DNA from: Zoogloea sp.
Lineage (GTDB): Bacteria > Pseudomonadota > Gammaproteobacteria > Burkholderiales > Rhodocyclaceae
Length of the DNA: 64,000 bases
Assembly: GCF_023150065.1 (NCBI RefSeq)
Contig: NZ_JAKLLN010000001.1
Span: forward strand, 502,545-566,544
Reading direction: 5' to 3'
Position numbers and translations under genes: made by a program. This document shows positions 47,820-57,220 of this stretch, one piece after another. Below the pieces are notes generated by a model. That model saw only the letters and a program-made list of their open reading frames with translations, was not told where the DNA came from and ran no database searches. Numbering within the stretch: the stretch's first letter is position 1; the number at the start of each line of letters is the position of its first letter.

Positions 47820-49672
47820 GGTTGGGGGCTTTCCGTGGCGGTGCCGGCTCTAGCCTCGGACGGGAAGTTCGGTGCCCCCGGCGACGGTCCCTTACTGAAG
47901 AAGCCGGCGTCCGGGAGCCTGTCCCGCAGTGGTGTCAGAGCGCTGACGAGTCGGGTGTCGGTGACGACCACCGGGCGCAGAAAGATGACCAGCTCGGTTT
48001 TCTGTATGCCGTTGTCGCGGTTGGTGAAGAGCTCACCGAGCAGCGGGAGTTGCCCGATCAGCGGGACGCGGCCGGTCTTGTAATCGATGCGGTCTTCCAT
48101 CAGGCCGCCCAGCACCGCGGTTTCGCCGTTCTCGATGCGCAGCACGGATTCGATCTCGCGGGTCCGGATCTGTGGGACCAGATTTGCGATGCTGCTGGGT
48201 ATGCTCGGGTTCGGGTCGCGGCGAAAATCCGAGATGCTGGAAATGGTGGGGCGGACGTTGAGGATGACTTCGTCGCTGTCGCTGATCTGGGGCGTGACGG
48301 TCATCACCAGGCCCACCGAAACCGACTGGGGCGTGGTGGTGACGGTGGTCAGGGCGCCGGCATTGGTGGTCTGGGTGGTGTCGGCCTTGACGCTGAAGTA
48401 GACGTACTCCTCGACCACCTTGATGGCTGCGGTCTGGTTGTTGAGTACCGATAGCTTCGGGCTGGACAGGACCTTGACCGTGCCGAAGCTCTCCAGCAGC
48501 TTGACGGTGGCGTCAATGCCTTCCTCGCTCTTGTAGGCGACGCTGAAAGGGGTGGTCGCATTGCCGGCCGTGCTGCCAAGCCCGGGACCGCTGATGCCGA
48601 AGCGTGTACCGCTGGTCAGGATCCGGCTCCATTCGATGCCCTGCCGGTAGGTGTCCCCCAGGCTGACTTCGACGATGGTGGCTTCTATGAGCACCTGACG
48701 TCGGGCGGCAGTTGTTACCCGTTCGATGAACTCGCTTACCTTCTCGTGCTGGCGGGCGGTGGCCCTTACCGTAAGGACCCCCGTCTCGCGGTTGACGATG
48801 ACCGATGCCGCTTCGCGGAAAGTGGACTTATGCACCGTTGTGGTGGTGTTGTTCTGCATCGAACTGGGGGCGTTGGGAGCGAGGACCTGGGGCTGGGCGC
48901 CGGTGCGGCCGCGGGCGCGGGGCTTGTTCGCGGCTGCGGCGCCAAACCCCGTGCCGGGGCCGCTGCTGCTGGCTGTTTCAACGTTCTCGATCACGGTCTC
49001 ACTGGATCCTTCGGGCAGGATCTTGTCCGTCTCCCGGAGCAGATCCCGTAGGTTTTTCTCGACGGATTCCCACAGCTGGTTGCGGGACGTGTTCTCGATC
49101 CGGGTGGCGGAAACATTGCCGCCCGCGGTCAGGGCCCCGGTTCCGGTGCCGGCCCCTCCTGCCATGCTGCTCGTCCCGCTGGTGGCGATCTGCGTGTTGG
49201 TCGAGACGGTGCCCGTCATGCTGCGATTGAGGTTGACGTAGTCCAGCCGGTAGCTGCGCAGGAACGGGGAGTCCGGCATCACGGCGAGATTCCTGCCGTT
49301 GATCTCGTAGCGCATGTCCACCTGCCGCGCCAGGCGATCCAGGATCTGCGGCAGGGTCTGGTCGATGGCATTGAGGGTGACGGTGCCGCTGAGGCCGGGA
49401 TGAATGTCGATGTTGATCCGGGCATCCCTGGCCAGGGCGAACAGCAGGTCTTGCACACGTACCGCGGTGACCACTACGGAGTAAGTCTCCAGCCGGGCAG
49501 CCGGCTTGGGTGGCGTCAGGGGCAGGACTTCCGGCGGCGGGCTTGAAGCGGGCGGCGCCTGGGGCGACCGGGTGTTGGCGCGGATGTGGCTTGAGGAGGG
49601 GAGATCCGGTGGATGGGACGCACAAGCGGCCAGCAGCAGGGGCAGCAACAGGAGGAGGCGGTGAGCTGGCAT
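47816..49672 (-). CDS. MshL-like lipoprotein secretin
   Basis: A 618-aa outer-membrane secretin. Signal peptide with lipobox LAAC (Cys17), an STN/N0 domain (about 75-125; RVQDLLFALARDARINIDI), a Gly/Ser/Thr-rich insert (about 155-185), a second low-complexity insert (about 245-285), an N-domain and the secretin barrel (about 325-595) with VLSSPKLSVLNNQTAAIKV, the VPLIGQLPLLGELF motif and a TELVIFLRPVVV end. First gene of the six-gene operon. Confidence 0.9.
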   Translation of the reverse strand: MPAHRLLLLLPLLLAACASHPPDLPSSSHIRANTRSPQAPPASSPPPEVLPLTPPKPAARLETYSVVVTAVRVQDLLFALARDARINIDIHPGLSGTVTLNAIDQTLPQILDRLARQVDMRYEINGRNLAVMPDSPFLRSYRLDYVNLNRSMTGTVSTNTQIATSGTSSMAGGAGTGTGALTAGGNVSATRIENTSRNQLWESVEKNLRDLLRETDKILPEGSSETVIENVETASSSGPGTGFGAAAANKPRARGRTGAQPQVLAPNAPSSMQNNTTTTVHKSTFREAASVIVNRETGVLTVRATARQHEKVSEFIERVTTAARRQVLIEATIVEVSLGDTYRQGIEWSRILTSGTRFGISGPGLGSTAGNATTPFSVAYKSEEGIDATVKLLESFGTVKVLSSPKLSVLNNQTAAIKVVEEYVYFSVKADTTQTTNAGALTTVTTTPQSVSVGLVMTVTPQISDSDEVILNVRPTISSISDFRRDPNPSIPSSIANLVPQIRTREIESVLRIENGETAVLGGLMEDRIDYKTGRVPLIGQLPLLGELFTNRDNGIQKTELVIFLRPVVVTDTRLVSALTPLRDRLPDAGFFSKGPSPGAPNFPSEARAGTATESPQP

Positions 49673-49704
49673 TGCAGTGGGTTAGGTCTATGTATATGGC
49701 ATTT

Positions 49705-49732
49705 ATTCTATTGCACTTTTATTGTTTTTGAA
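49705..49732 (-). promoter_or_regulatory. Candidate promoter of the msh-like operon
   Basis: Reading leftward, TTCAAA (49732-49727), 16 bp and TAGAAT (49710-49705) lie 33 bases before the secretin start in an AT-rich stretch. The -35 match is weak. Confidence 0.35.
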
Positions 49733-49820
49733 TAAGTGAGTGAGCCTGGCCTGCGAGGATGCATGTTCTGGGTGCGTTACGGGCTCCGCATGCCCGGAAC
49801 GGGTGCCCGGCTTCCCGTGT

Positions 49821-49836
49821 GTAAGTCCTGTGTAAG
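49821..49836 (+). promoter_or_regulatory. GTAAG-N6-GTAAG box upstream of acs
   Basis: GTAAG (49821-49825) and GTAAG (49832-49836), period 11 bp. Ten bases further is TTAAAT (49847-49852), a candidate -10. The same box and spacing occur before yjcH, and an inverted box before the response regulator gene. Likely binding site of an OmpR/PhoB-type activator. Confidence 0.65.
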
Positions 49837-49995
49837 ATTGATCAACTTAAATGCCGGTCGGACCCAGGGCCGGAGCACCAGAAAGCGCCACCATAAGGCG
49901 CATGCATCCATGAGGCGTGAGCGGCCGGATTCCCCGCCAGCAAGGTTTCAGAGCTAACAACGTTGCACACTCATAACACGAGGAGAGGTGAAAAA

Positions 49996-51954
49996 ATGAC
50001 GAGCGAAACCACCCAGAAGTTCTACTATCCGTCTGAAGAGGTGGTGAAGAACGCGGCCGTGTCGGGCATGGATGCGTACAAGGCCTTGTGTGCCGAAGCC
50101 GAGAAGGATTACGAAGGCTTCTGGGGCGCCCGTGCCAAAGAGCTTCTCGACTGGCAGACCCCCTTCACCCAGGTCCTGGACGAGAGCAATGCTCCGTTCT
50201 TCAAGTGGTTTGCCGACGGCAAGCTGAACGTCTCCTACAACTGCCTTGATCGTCAGGTCAAAAATGGTCTGGGTGACAAAGTCGCCCTGATCTTCGAAGG
50301 CGACAAGGGCGACGTCACCAAGGTCACCTACTCCGATCTGCTCGGTCGCGTCAGCAAGTTTGCCAACGCGTTGAAGGCTCAGGGTGTCAAGAAGGGCGAT
50401 CGCGTCGTCATCTATCTGCCGATGTCCATCGAAGGTGTGGTGGCCATGCAGGCCTGCGCCCGTATCGGCGCCACTCACTCCATCGTGTTCGGCGGCTTCT
50501 CCGCCCAGTCCCTGGCTGACCGCATCAATGATGCCGGTGCTGTCCTGCTGATTACCTCCGACGGCCAGAACCGTGGTGGCAAGGCGCTGCCCCTCAAGTC
50601 CATCGCCGACGAAGCGCTGGCCAGCGGCTGCCCCACCATCAAGAGCGTGATCGTGGTCAAGCGCACCGGCGCCGAGACCGCCATGGTCGCGGGCCGTGAT
50701 CTCTGGGCCGACGATCTGGTTGCCCAGCAATCCGACGTCTGCGAACCGGAATGGGTCGAAGCCGAGCATCCCCTGTTCCTGCTCTACACGTCCGGCTCCA
50801 CCGGCAAGCCGAAGGGCGTGCAGCACTCCACCGGTGGCTACCTGCTGCACGCCATCCTGACCATGAAGTACACCTTCGACATCAAGCCGGATGATGTCTT
50901 CTGGTGTACCGCCGACATCGGTTGGGTGACGGGTCACACCTACATCACCTACGGCCCCCTGGCCTGCGGTGCGACCGAAGTCGTCTTCGAAGGCGTGCCC
51001 ACCTACCCGGACGCCGGCCGCTTTTGGAAGATGATCCAGGATCACAAGGTCACCGTGTTCTACACCGCCCCGACCGCGATCCGTTCGCTGATCAAGTCTG
51101 CGGACAACACCCCGGCCGTGCATCCCAAGAACTACGACATGTCCAGCCTGCGCATCCTGGGTTCGGTCGGTGAGCCGATCAATCCGGCGGCCTGGGAGTG
51201 GTACTACGAGAACGTCGGCGGCAGCCGCTGCCCGATCGTCGATACCTTCTGGCAGACCGAAACCGGTGGCCACATGATCACCCCGCTGCCCGGCGCGACC
51301 CCGCTGATCCCCGGTTCCTGCACGCTGCCCTTCCCGGGCATCCAGGCCGCCGTGGTCGACGAAACCGGCACCGAAGTGCCTTGGGGTCAAGGCGGCATCC
51401 TGGTCGTCAAGCGTCCGTGGCCGTCCATGATCCGCACCATCTGGGGCGATCCGGACCGTTTCGTGAAGTCCTACTATCCGGCCGACTTCCAGGGCAAGCT
51501 GTACTTGGCGGGCGACGGCGCTATCCGCGACAAGGACACCGGTTACTTCACCATCACCGGGCGTATCGATGACGTGCTGAACGTCTCCGGCCACCGCATG
51601 GGTACGATGGAAATCGAATCCGCCCTGGTTGCCCACGAGAAGGTTGCCGAAGCCGCCGTGGTTGGCCGTCCGGATGATCTGACTGGTGAAGCGATCGTGG
51701 CCTTCGTGGTGCTCAAGGGTGCCCGCCCCACCGGCGATGAAGCCGCCAAGGTGGTCAAGGAGCTGCAAAACTGGGTGGGTCAGGAAATTGGCCCCATTGC
51801 CAAGCCGAAGGACATCCGCTTCGGTGAGAACCTGCCCAAGACCCGTTCCGGCAAGATCATGCGCCGTCTGCTCCGTCAGCTGGCCAAGGGCGAGGAAATC
51901 ACCCAGGACACCTCGACGCTGGAAAACCCGGCAATCCTGGAACAGCTCAAGTAA
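49996..51954 (+). CDS. acs: Acetyl-CoA synthetase
   Basis: Activates acetate to acetyl-CoA through acetyl-AMP. The 652-aa protein has the AMP-binding P-loop [19 protein letters not shown], the adenylate site [11 protein letters not shown], the hinge [16 protein letters not shown] and the C-terminal [10 protein letters not shown], whose lysine (about Lys620) is the site of inactivating acetylation in this family. The ATG at 49996 follows AGGAGAGG; an upstream in-frame ATG at 49963 is less well placed. It stands alone between terminators and shares a regulatory box with the acetate-uptake operon downstream. Confidence 0.97.
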   Translation: MTSETTQKFYYPSEEVVKNAAVSGMDAYKALCAEAEKDYEGFWGARAKELLDWQTPFTQVLDESNAPFFKWFADGKLNVSYNCLDRQVKNGLGDKVALIFEGDKGDVTKVTYSDLLGRVSKFANALKAQGVKKGDRVVIYLPMSIEGVVAMQACARIGATHSIVFGGFSAQSLADRINDAGAVLLITSDGQNRGGKALPLKSIADEALASGCPTIKSVIVVKRTGAETAMVAGRDLWADDLVAQQSDVCEPEWVEAEHPLFLLYTSGSTGKPKGVQHSTGGYLLHAILTMKYTFDIKPDDVFWCTADIGWVTGHTYITYGPLACGATEVVFEGVPTYPDAGRFWKMIQDHKVTVFYTAPTAIRSLIKSADNTPAVHPKNYDMSSLRILGSVGEPINPAAWEWYYENVGGSRCPIVDTFWQTETGGHMITPLPGATPLIPGSCTLPFPGIQAAVVDETGTEVPWGQGGILVVKRPWPSMIRTIWGDPDRFVKSYYPADFQGKLYLAGDGAIRDKDTGYFTITGRIDDVLNVSGHRMGTMEIESALVAHEKVAEAAVVGRPDDLTGEAIVAFVVLKGARPTGDEAAKVVKELQNWVGQEIGPIAKPKDIRFGENLPKTRSGKIMRRLLRQLAKGEEITQDTSTLENPAILEQLK

Positions 51955-51963
51955 GAGACACAT

Positions 51964-51985
51964 GCCCCGACTTTCAGGTCGGGGC
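51964..51985 (+). terminator. Hairpin after acs
   Basis: GCCCCGAC (51964-51971) pairs with GTCGGGGC (51978-51985) around a 6-nt loop, 9 bases after acs. It lacks a T tract, so it may stabilise the mRNA end more than terminate. Confidence 0.4.
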
Positions 51986-52094
51986 GATTTGCAGCCGGCC
52001 TTTGCAGGAATGGCCGGAAATAAAAACAGCGCAAATCGAATAAAGAAAAAACAGGGGAGGAACCCGGCGCAGTCAGGCCGGGGGTAGAGGGGGA

Positions 52095-52127
52095 GAAAAA
52101 GGCGCGAAATTCGCGCCTTTTTTTCGT
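52095..52127 (+). terminator. Terminator upstream of yjcH
   Basis: AAAGGCGCGA and TCGCGCCTTT form a near-perfect stem with a 3-nt loop, flanked by A and T runs (seven T residues). It closes the acs transcript about 145 bases after the stop and could work in both directions. Confidence 0.85.
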
Positions 52128-52241
52128 CCTGATTTCTTGCTCATTCGAACGCCTTGTTTTGAATGGTTTTTTTCAGGTTTTCGGATGTTGCAATGCAGTA
52201 TTTGATTGTCCGCCATCAAGGCGGAAATTTCATTTGTCAGC

Positions 52242-52257
52242 GTAAGGTCGATGTAAG
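52242..52257 (+). promoter_or_regulatory. GTAAG-N6-GTAAG box upstream of yjcH-actP
   Basis: GTAAG (52242-52246) and GTAAG (52253-52257), 11-bp period. TAACTT (52268-52273) begins 10 bases after the box, as TTAAAT does at acs. The start codon is 78 bases beyond the box. Confidence 0.65.
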
Positions 52258-52335
52258 TGTGTGCCGGTAACTTGCCACTACCCCTAAAGGAGTCCCTTTG
52301 GCTCCTGGCAGGTTAATTCGAAGAGGAGGAGAAAT

Positions 52336-52644
52336 ATGAAAGACGACCTCGGCGACCGCATCCGGGCAAACCCGAAATACCAGGAGCTGGTCTCGAAACG
52401 CAATTCCTATGGCTGGGTCATGACCGCGCTGATGTTGATCGTTTACTACGGTTACATCCTGCTGGTGGCCTTCAACAAGGATTTCCTGGCACAGAAGACT
52501 GGTGCCGGTGTCATGTCCGTCGGGATTCCCATCGGCGTGGGTGTGATTCTGTTCACCATCATCATCACCGGTATCTACATTCGTCGTGCCAATACCGAGT
52601 TTGACGATCTGAAGGCTCAGGTCATCAAGGAGGCCACCAAGTGA
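52336..52644 (+). CDS. yjcH: DUF485 membrane protein YjcH
   Basis: A 102-aa protein with two membrane helices (about 27-46 and 60-82) and short charged ends, the DUF485 plan. It is almost always encoded just before the acetate permease ActP and is thought to assist it, though its role is undefined. GAGGAGGAG precedes the ATG. The stop overlaps the actP start region. Confidence 0.93.
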   Translation: MKDDLGDRIRANPKYQELVSKRNSYGWVMTALMLIVYYGYILLVAFNKDFLAQKTGAGVMSVGIPIGVGVILFTIIITGIYIRRANTEFDDLKAQVIKEATK

Positions 52645-54413
52645 TGCGCAATTCCAAACTCTTGCTCGGCCTTGTGGCCATGCTGGCTTCCGGTGTCGCT
52701 CTTGCTGCCGGTGCCGACATCGGTCAGGCTGAGAAGCAGGCCACCAACTGGACGGCCATCGTCATGTTCGGCATTTTTGTTGCCGGCACGATGTTCATCA
52801 CCAAGTGGGCTGCATCCAAGACCAAGTCGGCTGCCGACTTCTATACCGCGGGCGGTGGCATCACCGGCTTCCAGAACGGCCTGGCGATTGCCGGCGACTA
52901 CATGTCCGCCGCGTCCTTCCTGGGTATTTCCGCTGCGGTGATGGCCAACGGCTACGACGGCCTGATCTTCGCAATCGGCTTCCTCGTGGGCTGGCCCATC
53001 ATCACCTTCCTGATGGCAGAGCGTCTGCGCAACCTTGGCAAGTTCACCTTCGCCGACGTGGCCGGTTACCGCTTCCAGCAGACCCCGATCCGTGCCTTTG
53101 CTGCTTCCGGCACCCTGGTCGTGGTGGCCTTCTACCTCATCGCCCAGATGGTCGGTGCCGGTCAGCTGATCAAGCTGCTCTTCGGTCTCGAGTACTGGAT
53201 GGCGGTGGTGATCGTGGGCGCGCTGATGATGGTTTACGTGCTCTTCGGCGGCATGACTGCCACCACCTGGGTGCAGATCATCAAGGCCGTGCTGCTGCTG
53301 GCCGGTGCTTCCTTCATGGCCTTCATGGTGCTCGTCAAGTTCGGCTTCAGCCCGGAAGCGATGTTCGCCAAGGCTGTCGAGATCAAGAGCGCCCTGGCTG
53401 CCAAGGATGCCAAGCTTATCGCCGATGCTGCCACCGCTGCTGCGGCTTCCGGCAAGGATGTGGCGGAAGTGACCGCCGCGATGGCCGCCAAGAAGGGTGA
53501 CTCCATCATGGGGCCGGGCTCCTTCGTGAAGGACCCGATCTCCGCCATCTCCTTCGGTATGGCGCTGATGTTCGGTACCGCCGGCCTGCCCCACATCCTG
53601 ATGCGCTTCTTCACCGTGCCGGATGCCAAGGAAGCCCGCAAGTCCGTGGGTTGGGCTACTGTCTGGATCGGCTACTTCTACATCCTGACCTTTGTCATCG
53701 GCTTCGGCGCCATCTGCTTCGTGCTGACCGATCCGACCTTCCTGGATGCCAAGGGCACCCTGAAGGGTGGCGGCAACATGGCGGCCATCCACCTGGCCAA
53801 CGCAGTGGGCGGCAATATCTTCCTCGGCTTCATCTCCGCGGTTGCCTTCGCCACCATTCTGGCCGTGGTTGCTGGTCTGACCCTGTCCGGCGCTTCCGCC
53901 GTGTCCCATGACCTGTACGCCACCGTGTTCAAGAACGGCAATGCCGATTCCGCTTCCGAGCTGCGCGTCTCCCGCATCACCACCATCGTTCTGGGTGTGA
54001 TCGCGGTGGTTCTGGGCATCGCCTTCGAGAAGCAGAACATCGCCTTCATGGTGTCCCTGGCCTTCGCCATCGCCGCGTCCGCCAACTTCCCGGTGCTCTT
54101 CATGAGCGTGCTGTGGAAGGACTGCACCACCAAGGGTGCGGTGATCGGTGGCTTCCTCGGCCTGATCAGCGCCGTGGTGATGACTGTGCTGTCGGATTCC
54201 GTGTGGGTTGCGACCCTGGGTAATCCGAAGGGCTCCGCTCCGTTCCCCTACACCTCGCCGGCCCTGTTCTCCATGACCATCGGCTTCGTGGGTATCTGGA
54301 TCTTCTCGCTGCTCGATCGCAGCCCGAACGCCCAGCAGGAGCGTGCCGACTTCGCTGCCCAGCTGATCCGGTCCGAAACCGGTATCGGCGCAGCTGGCGC
54401 GTCGGGTCACTAA
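52644..54413 (+). CDS. actP: Cation/acetate symporter ActP
   Basis: Sodium:solute symporter family permease for acetate and related short acids. The 589-aa protein has a cleavable-looking N-terminal helix (ending ALAAGAD) and about 13 membrane helices. Family segments include [21 protein letters not shown] (split over residues about 58-80) and [26 protein letters not shown]. An Ala/Lys/Asp-rich loop (about 240-290) is longer than usual. Start: the ATG at 52644 overlaps the yjcH stop by one base; the GTG at 52641, 7 bases after AGGAGG, would add one residue and is a real alternative. Confidence 0.95.
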   Translation: MRNSKLLLGLVAMLASGVALAAGADIGQAEKQATNWTAIVMFGIFVAGTMFITKWAASKTKSAADFYTAGGGITGFQNGLAIAGDYMSAASFLGISAAVMANGYDGLIFAIGFLVGWPIITFLMAERLRNLGKFTFADVAGYRFQQTPIRAFAASGTLVVVAFYLIAQMVGAGQLIKLLFGLEYWMAVVIVGALMMVYVLFGGMTATTWVQIIKAVLLLAGASFMAFMVLVKFGFSPEAMFAKAVEIKSALAAKDAKLIADAATAAAASGKDVAEVTAAMAAKKGDSIMGPGSFVKDPISAISFGMALMFGTAGLPHILMRFFTVPDAKEARKSVGWATVWIGYFYILTFVIGFGAICFVLTDPTFLDAKGTLKGGGNMAAIHLANAVGGNIFLGFISAVAFATILAVVAGLTLSGASAVSHDLYATVFKNGNADSASELRVSRITTIVLGVIAVVLGIAFEKQNIAFMVSLAFAIAASANFPVLFMSVLWKDCTTKGAVIGGFLGLISAVVMTVLSDSVWVATLGNPKGSAPFPYTSPALFSMTIGFVGIWIFSLLDRSPNAQQERADFAAQLIRSETGIGAAGASGH

Positions 54414-54454
54414 GCCGTACTCCCGGTTGGGCTCCGGCCCTCCCGGAGGCAAGG

Positions 54455-54492
54455 ATAAAACCCCGGTCTGCCGAGAGGCAGCCGGGGTTTTT
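54455..54492 (+). terminator. Terminator after actP
   Basis: AAAACCCCGG and CCGGGGTTTTT form the outer stem, with CTGCC-GAGA-GGCAG inside. It is a strong rho-independent terminator about 45 bases after actP. Confidence 0.9.
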
Positions 54493-54822
54493 CAATGGCT
54501 GGCCGGAATGGTCTGCAGGGTGTCGTGCGTCATGCCGCGTTGACGCCAAGGAGCTTGCGGCAGGCTTGCACGAAGCCTGGCCGGCCCTGTGCTAGACTCG
54601 AACGGAATTTGTAATGAGAGTTTGCGCCGCTTGCGCCCGGGGTGCCCATGGGAATGCCGGGCACGGACGTTTGCAGCTATCGGTTTGGGGTTTGCCGAAA
54701 AAGACGGCGGGGGATGATCCGTCGGGCGGACCAACCCCCGAGGCGGTGTCGCAGCTTGCGCAGCGAACGTGCCCCCAAGACCGAGTAAAAGGAGAACAGC
54801 GGGTTGACTGTGCCGTATCCCG

Positions 54823-54838
54823 CTTACTTCAAACTTAC
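54823..54838 (-). promoter_or_regulatory. Inverted GTAAG-N6-GTAAG box before the response regulator
   Basis: CTTAC (54823-54827) and CTTAC (54834-54838), that is GTAAG-N6-GTAAG on the minus strand, ending 24 bases before the ATG at 54863. It lies downstream of or across a possible promoter (TTGACT at 54804), a position that would suit autorepression. Confidence 0.6.
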
Positions 54839-54862
54839 ACTTCTGCTTCCCACGAAAACGCC

Positions 54863-55537
54863 ATGCGGATCCTGTTGGCCGAAGACGACCTGATTATTGC
54901 CGACGGCCTGTGCCGTGCGCTGAAGAAAGCCGGCTATGCGGTGGACCATGTCCCCAATGGTGCCGATGCCGATGCTGCTCTGCTGGTTCAGACCTTCGAC
55001 CTCCTCATTCTGGATCTGGGGCTTCCCAAACTGGTCGGTATCGAAGTCCTGCGGCGCCTGCGCTCCCGCAAGTGCGCCATGCCCGTGCTCATCCTCACTG
55101 CTCAGGATGGCATCGAGGATCGGGTGCGTGGCCTGGATGCGGGGGCTGACGACTATCTGACCAAGCCCTTTGCGCTGCCCGAACTGGAGGCGCGCGTCCG
55201 TGCCCTGACCCGACGCGGAACCGGCCAGGCGAGATGCATCGAATATGCCCGGCTGGCTTATGATCAGGCGGACAGGGTCGTCAAGATTGACGGTCAGGTC
55301 GTCGAACTGTCTGCGCGTGAAGTCGGGTTGCTCGAGGTGCTGCTGCTGCGTGCAGGGCGTCTGGTGAGCAAGGAGCAACTGGTCGATCACCTGTGTGGCT
55401 GGGGTGAGGAAGTCTCCAACAATGCCATCGAAGTGTATGTGCATCGCCTGCGCAAGAAACTCGAGCAAAGCGGTGTGCAGATCGTGACCGTAAGAGGGCT
55501 GGGTTACTGCCTGGAAAAGCCTGATGTGGTCGCCTAG
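54863..55537 (+). CDS. OmpR-family response regulator, TctD-like
   Basis: A 224-aa regulator: receiver domain with Asp8-Asp9, phosphoacceptor Asp51, Thr78 and Lys100, then a winged-helix DNA-binding domain (about 128-222; ELSAREVGLLEVLLLRAGRLVSKEQL, NAIEVYVHRLRKKL). It resembles TctD, the regulator of tricarboxylate uptake, in pairing with a TctE-type kinase. Its location after the acetate genes and the repeated GTAAG boxes make it the likely regulator of acs and yjcH-actP (inference). The ATG at 54863 starts the receiver fold. The kinase gene overlaps its end by 14 bases. Confidence 0.9.
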   Translation: MRILLAEDDLIIADGLCRALKKAGYAVDHVPNGADADAALLVQTFDLLILDLGLPKLVGIEVLRRLRSRKCAMPVLILTAQDGIEDRVRGLDAGADDYLTKPFALPELEARVRALTRRGTGQARCIEYARLAYDQADRVVKIDGQVVELSAREVGLLEVLLLRAGRLVSKEQLVDHLCGWGEEVSNNAIEVYVHRLRKKLEQSGVQIVTVRGLGYCLEKPDVVA

Positions 55538-57020
55538 ATGGCGTAAGGTGGCAGAAGAGGATGCCACTGATGGCAAGGCCTTCAACTCCCTGTTTGGGGA
55601 GATTCTCGACTGGATGCTGGCCCCCCTGCTGTTTCTGTGGCCAATTTCCATCATCGTCACCCACAACGTCGCCAACAGCATCGCCAACCAGCCCTACGAC
55701 CAGGCCCTGGCGGTTAACGTGCGGGCCATCGCCCGTCTGGTCAAGCTCGAGAACGGGCAGGCCCGGGTGAACTTTCCTGCGCCGGCGCGCCTGATCCTGC
55801 GGGCTGACGAGGACGACACCGTGTATTACCAGGTGCTGGGCTTCAAGGGCGAGCTGCTGGCCGGTGACAAGGATATTCCCCCGATCGCCGCGCCGGAGAA
55901 TGTGGTTCCCGACCTCGTGATGTTTCGCGATGAATCCATTGCAGGTGAAGAAGTGCGGGTGGCCTATCAGTTCGTACAGCCCATGGATAGCGTCCCTTCC
56001 AGGCTCGTGCTGCTCCAGGTCGCCGAAACGCGCAACAAGCGCAGCACCCTTGCCTCCCGGGTGGTGACGGGTGTGCTTCTGCCCCAGTTCGCCATCATCC
56101 CGATCGCGGTCATCCTGGTCTGGCTCGGCCTGTCCCGCGGCATCGCGCCCCTGAACCAGCTCCAGCGCCTCATCCGTCGCCGCCGCCCTTCCGATTTGTC
56201 GCCCATCTCGGTATCGGGGGTTCCGGAGGAGGTCCGGCCGCTGATCATTGCCTTCAACGAGATGATGGCCCGCCTGGAGGAGAATCTTCAGGCTCAGCAA
56301 CGTTTCATCGCCGATGCGGCGCACCAGATGCGGACCCCGTTGACCGGCCTGCGCATGCAGACAGATCTCGCCCTGATGGAAACCGACCCCGCCCAGGTGC
56401 ATCGGTCCCTGGTACATATCTCCCAGAGTGCGGAGCGAGCCGGGCATCTGATCAATCAGCTGCTCTCCCTTGCCCGGGCTGAAGCCAGTTACGAGAAAAT
56501 CTATGCGGTGGAGCGGGTGGATCTGGAGGTGCTGCTGCGGGCAATGCTGAGTGATTTCTTCCCGCGCGCCAGACAGAAGAACATTGATTTTGGCCTGGAA
56601 ACCACCGGCGAGCCGCTGATGATTGACGGCAACCCGGTTCTGCTTGGCGAACTGGTCAAGAATCTGATCGACAACGCGATCAAGTACACCCCTGGCGGGG
56701 GCTGCGTGACGGTTCGTACCATCGCCACGGAGCGCGCCATCCTGGAAGTGGAAGACACGGGTATTGGCGTGCCGGATGTGGACCGGGAGCGGGTTTTCGA
56801 GCGTTTCTATCGTGTGCTTGGAAGCACCGAAAGCGGTTCCGGCCTTGGCCTACCCATTGTCCGGGAGATTGCGGAGCTTCATCGCGCCAAGGTCAGCCTC
56901 ATACCCAATCCCAGCGGCAAGGGTACTATCGCCCAGGTTGTCTTTCCGCGCAGCCGTGCGGGTGAGGACACCTTGACGCCTGAACCCCGTGCCCTCGCAG
57001 AACAGTTTCCCCCTGCATGA
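55524..57020 (+). CDS. Sensor histidine kinase, TctE-like
   Basis: A 498-aa membrane kinase: helix 1 (about 29-47), a periplasmic 2CSK_N/TctE-type domain (about 50-180), helix 2 (about 183-203), a HAMP-like linker, the dimerisation domain with phosphoacceptor His267 (FIADAAHQMRTPLTG), and the ATPase domain with N box (ELVKNLIDNAIKYT), G1 (EDTGIGV) and G2 (GSGLGLPIV). The periplasmic domain of this family senses organic acids or a binding protein; acetate or a relative is a reasonable guess. Partner of the preceding regulator. Confidence 0.9.
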   Translation: MWSPRWRKVAEEDATDGKAFNSLFGEILDWMLAPLLFLWPISIIVTHNVANSIANQPYDQALAVNVRAIARLVKLENGQARVNFPAPARLILRADEDDTVYYQVLGFKGELLAGDKDIPPIAAPENVVPDLVMFRDESIAGEEVRVAYQFVQPMDSVPSRLVLLQVAETRNKRSTLASRVVTGVLLPQFAIIPIAVILVWLGLSRGIAPLNQLQRLIRRRRPSDLSPISVSGVPEEVRPLIIAFNEMMARLEENLQAQQRFIADAAHQMRTPLTGLRMQTDLALMETDPAQVHRSLVHISQSAERAGHLINQLLSLARAEASYEKIYAVERVDLEVLLRAMLSDFFPRARQKNIDFGLETTGEPLMIDGNPVLLGELVKNLIDNAIKYTPGGGCVTVRTIATERAILEVEDTGIGVPDVDRERVFERFYRVLGSTESGSGLGLPIVREIAELHRAKVSLIPNPSGKGTIAQVVFPRSRAGEDTLTPEPRALAEQFPPA

Positions 57021-57060
57021 AGCGTGTCGATCCAGGGCTGCAAGAAATTGCATTTTCCCT

Positions 57061-57089
57061 TTGACGTGGGGCGATACCTTGCCTATAAT
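57061..57089 (+). promoter_or_regulatory. tRNA-Phe promoter
   Basis: TTGACG (57061-57066), 17-bp spacer, TATAAT (57084-57089): near-perfect sigma-70 consensus, 12 bases before the tRNA. Confidence 0.9.
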
Positions 57090-57101
57090 GCGTTCCTCGT
57101 T

Positions 57102-57177
57102 GGCCAGTTAGCTCAGTTGGTAGAGCAGCGGATTGAAAATCCGCGTGTCCGTGGTTCGATTCCGCGACTGGCCACCA
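57102..57177 (+). tRNA. tRNA-Phe (anticodon GAA)
   Basis: A 76-nt tRNA with acceptor stem GGCCAGT/ACTGGCC, D-arm TAGCTCAGTTGGTAGAGCA, anticodon GAA at 57135-57137 in loop TTGAAAA, T-arm GGTTCGATTCC and an encoded 3' CCA. All invariant positions are present. Confidence 0.98.
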
Positions 57178-57189
57178 AGTAATTCAAGT

Positions 57190-57220
57190 AAAAACGCCGA
57201 TCCATGTGGTCGGCGTTTTT
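57190..57220 (+). terminator. Terminator after tRNA-Phe
   Basis: AAAAACGCCGA and TCGGCGTTTTT flank a 9-nt loop, 12 bases after the tRNA. Confidence 0.88.

Larger units (their letters stand above)
49673..49995. other. Intergenic region between msh-like operon and acs
   Basis: 323 bases between divergent units. It holds the candidate leftward msh promoter (49705-49732), the GTAAG direct repeat with its -10-like hexamer (49821-49852) and a strong acs ribosome site (AGGAGAGG at 49981). I see no gene in it. Confidence 0.7.
51955..52335. other. Intergenic region acs-yjcH
   Basis: 381 bases: hairpin (51964), a short unremarkable stretch, terminator (52095-52127), an AT-richer segment (52130-52235), the GTAAG box with -10-like hexamer (52242-52273) and the yjcH ribosome site (GAGGAGG at about 52323). 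No gene seen. Confidence 0.7.
54414..54862. other. Intergenic region actP-response regulator
   Basis: 449 bases. After the actP terminator there is an extended -10 candidate TGCTAGACT (54590-54598), which would give a leader of about 255 nt. Near the gene are TTGACT (54804-54809) and the inverted GTAAG box (54823-54838). The response-regulator frame stays open back to 54614, but that part has no family similarity and is treated as leader. Confidence 0.6.

Noticed and set aside
49954-51963. A 669-residue open frame antisense to acs
   Set aside because: Shadow of acs; composition is typical of reversed GC-rich coding sequence.
54614-54862. N-terminal extension of the response regulator to an ATG at 54614
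   Set aside because: The 83 extra residues have no similarity to any receiver protein and would read through the inverted GTAAG box.
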